Source of the DNA: an uncultured Oscillospiraceae bacterium
GTDB taxonomy: Bacteria > Bacillota > Clostridia > Oscillospirales > Oscillospiraceae
Direction: 5' to 3'
Assembly: GCA_934546725.1 (NCBI GenBank)
Contig: CAKTED010000088.1
Location: 1 to 6,688, forward strand
DNA length: 6,688 nt
The translations under genes were made by a program, and so were the position numbers. Position 1 is the stretch's first letter; every line of letters begins with the position of its first letter. Under the pieces are notes generated by a model. The model was given only the letters and a program-made list of their open reading frames with translations, did no database searches and was not told where the DNA came from. This document shows positions 5,082 through 6,688 of the stretch, piece after piece.

Positions 5082-6584
5082 ATGGAAGTAAAATTGCAGA
5101 AAAAAAGCATTTCATATTATTCAAAGGCGCTGGAGGTTGAGCTTTCTCAGGAGGAAACGGCGGATGTGATAGTTCCGGACACTCTGCCGGATGCAGCGGT
5201 CATCATTGATGCGGACGCGACTGCGATACTGCGGGGCAAAGAGGTAAGCGACGGACGGATGAGCGTGAGCGGTATGATATTCGGCCATGTTCTGTACAGC
5301 GCGGAGGGCAGCGAGCGTCTGCTGAAAATGCCTGTTCAGCTGCCGTTTACCGTAAAGAAGGAAAGCTCCGCCATAGTTCAGAGCGGGAAATGCACGGCAA
5401 AGCTCTCGATTGCAGGCTTTGAGGCGCGCATAATAAACTCGCGCAAGCTGCTGCTCCGCGCGGAGGTTACGGCAAATTGCGAAATATACGTTGAAACGGG
5501 CAGAAGCATGACAGAGAGCGCGGACAGTCAGGAGCTTGAGGTCCTGCGCGAAAGGCGCGAGTTTGGCGGCATATGCTCCGTCGGCGAGAAAACGTTCACG
5601 CTTGAAGAGGACCTTGTGCTGCCGGCTTCAAGGCCCAGGCCGGAAAGCATTCTGAAATACAGAGTGGCGCTCTGCTGCGACGAGACGGAAACCGTGGGCG
5701 GAAAGGTGGTCATGAAGGGCCGCGCGGTGATATATGTGCTGTATGCCGCAGAGAACGGCGGGGAGCCCATATGCGCCGATTTTTCGCTGCCATTTTCGCA
5801 GATATTTGAGGCTGAGGATGGGCCTGAGATATCGGATGCCGGATGCAGGCTGATGATAACGGGCCTTTATCTTGAAGAACTGGACGATGCTGACGGCGCG
5901 GCGGGCTTCAGACTGGAGCTCGGCGCGGTGGCGCAGTTCTGCCTGTGGAGCAGGCAGGAGCTTGAGTACATAAGCGACGCGTACAGCGTGAAGCACGAGA
6001 CGGAGCTGAAGCTGGAGACCTTCAGACTGGAAAGCTCCCGGCGCAGAGAAGCCGAAAGCATTTCGGCCTCCTGTCAGCTTGCGGCTCCGGGCGATATCAG
6101 GAACGTAACGGATACTCATGTCTGTCTCGGCAAGCTGCGAAGAGACGGTGAGGGATGCGCGTGGACCGCCGCGGTATGGATGGTATATGAGACCATGGAC
6201 GGCGGCATATCGTCAAGCAGCGGGAGCTTTGAAATACGCTGTGAGCATGCGGCGGGGCAGAGCATGAGCGCAGAGCTGTCCTCGGTAACGGCAAAGGCCG
6301 TTTCGGGCGGAGCAGAGATTCGAGTTACGATAGCGGTCGAAGCGATTGAATGCTGCGATATCGAGATCTCAACGCCGGAAAGCATTGTGATAGATGAAGC
6401 GGCCGTAAAAAGTTCGGCAGGTCAGCCGTCGATAATCGTTCTGCGGGCGGACGGAGTTTCGTCGCTGTGGAGTATGGCACGAAGCTGCAATACCACGAGA
6501 GAAATGATACTGGCGGCAAATCCCGGCGTTGCCGAGCCCGTACCGGATAAGGACTGTCTTTTACTTATAGCAAAAAAGCATTAA
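5082..6584 (+). CDS. sipL: SipL-like spore coat assembly protein (SPOCS repeats plus LysM)
   Basis: This 500-residue protein has SPOCS domains (formerly DUF3794) followed by a C-terminal LysM-like domain, the layout of SipL of Clostridioides difficile. SipL binds SpoIVA and is needed to attach the coat to the forespore. A first SPOCS unit spans about 30-137, with the hallmark VPDTLPDAAVIIDADATAIL (31-50). A second spans about 172-295. A more divergent third fills about 310-440. The end, about 450-498, reads as LysM: IIVLRADGVSSLWSMARSCN (451-470), TTREMILAANPG (471-482) and a final LLLIA (493-497), with Trp463 at the usual aromatic position. No signal peptide or membrane segment is seen, as expected for a mother-cell cytoplasmic protein. 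AAGGAGA lies 11 nt before the ATG. SpoVM, a partner in the same layer, is encoded 69 nt upstream. Confidence 0.8.
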   Translation: MEVKLQKKSISYYSKALEVELSQEETADVIVPDTLPDAAVIIDADATAILRGKEVSDGRMSVSGMIFGHVLYSAEGSERLLKMPVQLPFTVKKESSAIVQSGKCTAKLSIAGFEARIINSRKLLLRAEVTANCEIYVETGRSMTESADSQELEVLRERREFGGICSVGEKTFTLEEDLVLPASRPRPESILKYRVALCCDETETVGGKVVMKGRAVIYVLYAAENGGEPICADFSLPFSQIFEAEDGPEISDAGCRLMITGLYLEELDDADGAAGFRLELGAVAQFCLWSRQELEYISDAYSVKHETELKLETFRLESSRRREAESISASCQLAAPGDIRNVTDTHVCLGKLRRDGEGCAWTAAVWMVYETMDGGISSSSGSFEIRCEHAAGQSMSAELSSVTAKAVSGGAEIRVTIAVEAIECCDIEISTPESIVIDEAAVKSSAGQPSIIVLRADGVSSLWSMARSCNTTREMILAANPGVAEPVPDKDCLLLIAKKH

Positions 6585-6591
6585 AATACCT

Positions 6592-6613
6592 GGCCCTGTT
6601 TTGCAACAGGGCC
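6592..6613 (+). terminator. Hairpin after sipL, without a T tract
   Basis: GGCCCTGTT (6592-6600) and AACAGGGCC (6605-6613) form a perfect 9-bp stem with a TTGC tetraloop, 7 nt after the stop codon. The stem is stable enough to terminate or protect the 3' end, but TCAAAG follows instead of a T run, so intrinsic termination is doubtful. Confidence 0.45.
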
Positions 6614-6688
6614 TCAAAGAAATGCCTGCATTTCTTTGAAGGGCTGCAGCCCGCCGCGCGCACTCGCTTTGCTCGCACACTTGCGGAC
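6614..6688. repeat. Cluster of perfect inverted repeats, cut by the window end
   Basis: TCAAAGAAATGC (6614-6625) is followed after two bases by its exact reverse complement, GCATTTCTTTGA (6628-6639). Next comes the 12-nt palindrome GGGCTGCAGCCC (6641-6652) and then a GC-rich stretch with CTCGC-TTTG-CTCGC (6663-6676). No gene is seen. Stacked palindromes of this kind suggest an extragenic repeat family (REP-like), but copy number cannot be judged from one copy. Confidence 0.55.

Noticed and set aside
6614..6688. Minus-strand frame entering from the window end and stopping within the palindromes
   Set aside because: The translation is low-complexity and made of repeat sequence. It is more likely an extragenic repeat than the end of a gene, and the window ends before this can be judged.

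Overview
The window comes from an endospore-forming member of the Clostridia. The base composition is moderately GC-rich and the style of the proteins suggests an Oscillospirales-type gut lineage, but this taxonomic guess is inference. All genes read on the + strand. The evidence for sporulation is direct: a complete spoIIA operon (spoIIAA-spoIIAB-sigF), a 27-codon spoVM and a SPOCS/LysM protein of the SipL type.

Layout. 1-693 is the 3' end of valS (valyl-tRNA synthetase), followed by a strong intrinsic terminator (735-779). 797-2164 is the spoIIA operon: the anti-anti-sigma factor SpoIIAA (TTG start), the anti-sigma kinase SpoIIAB and the first forespore sigma factor. The genes overlap by 4 nt or are 1 nt apart. 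2238-4706 is pcrA, a UvrD/PcrA helicase with its C-terminal Tudor-like domain, ending at a 21-bp terminator hairpin (4722-4775). 4776-5012 looks non-coding at first sight but holds two tiny genes: a 48-codon two-helix membrane protein of unknown function and spoVM. 5082-6584 is the SipL-like gene. The last ~100 nt are a cluster of perfect inverted repeats.

How the parts work together. SpoIIAA, SpoIIAB and sigma F form the partner-switching circuit that starts forespore transcription. SpoVM and SipL belong to the mother-cell side: SpoVM marks the forespore membrane, and SpoIVA and SipL build the basement of the coat on it. The window therefore carries both an early forespore switch and a small coat-basement cluster, separated by the housekeeping helicase gene.

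Most interesting points. (1) SpoIIAB lacks about 29 N-terminal residues found in B. subtilis SpoIIAB, including the helix that carries Arg20, although the ATP-binding fold is intact and the ribosome binding site is strong. (2) The spoIIA promoter looks like the Spo0A-activated sigma-A class (perfect 0A box, 21-nt spacer, perfect TATAAT) rather than the sigma-H promoter of Bacillus. (3) In both main intergenic gaps a TATAAT lies in or touches the 5' arm of a terminator, so read-through RNA folds the hairpin but RNA started locally cannot. In the second case the hairpin also buries the Shine-Dalgarno sequence of the downstream small gene. (4) spoVM lies directly upstream of sipL, behind an undescribed small membrane protein gene.
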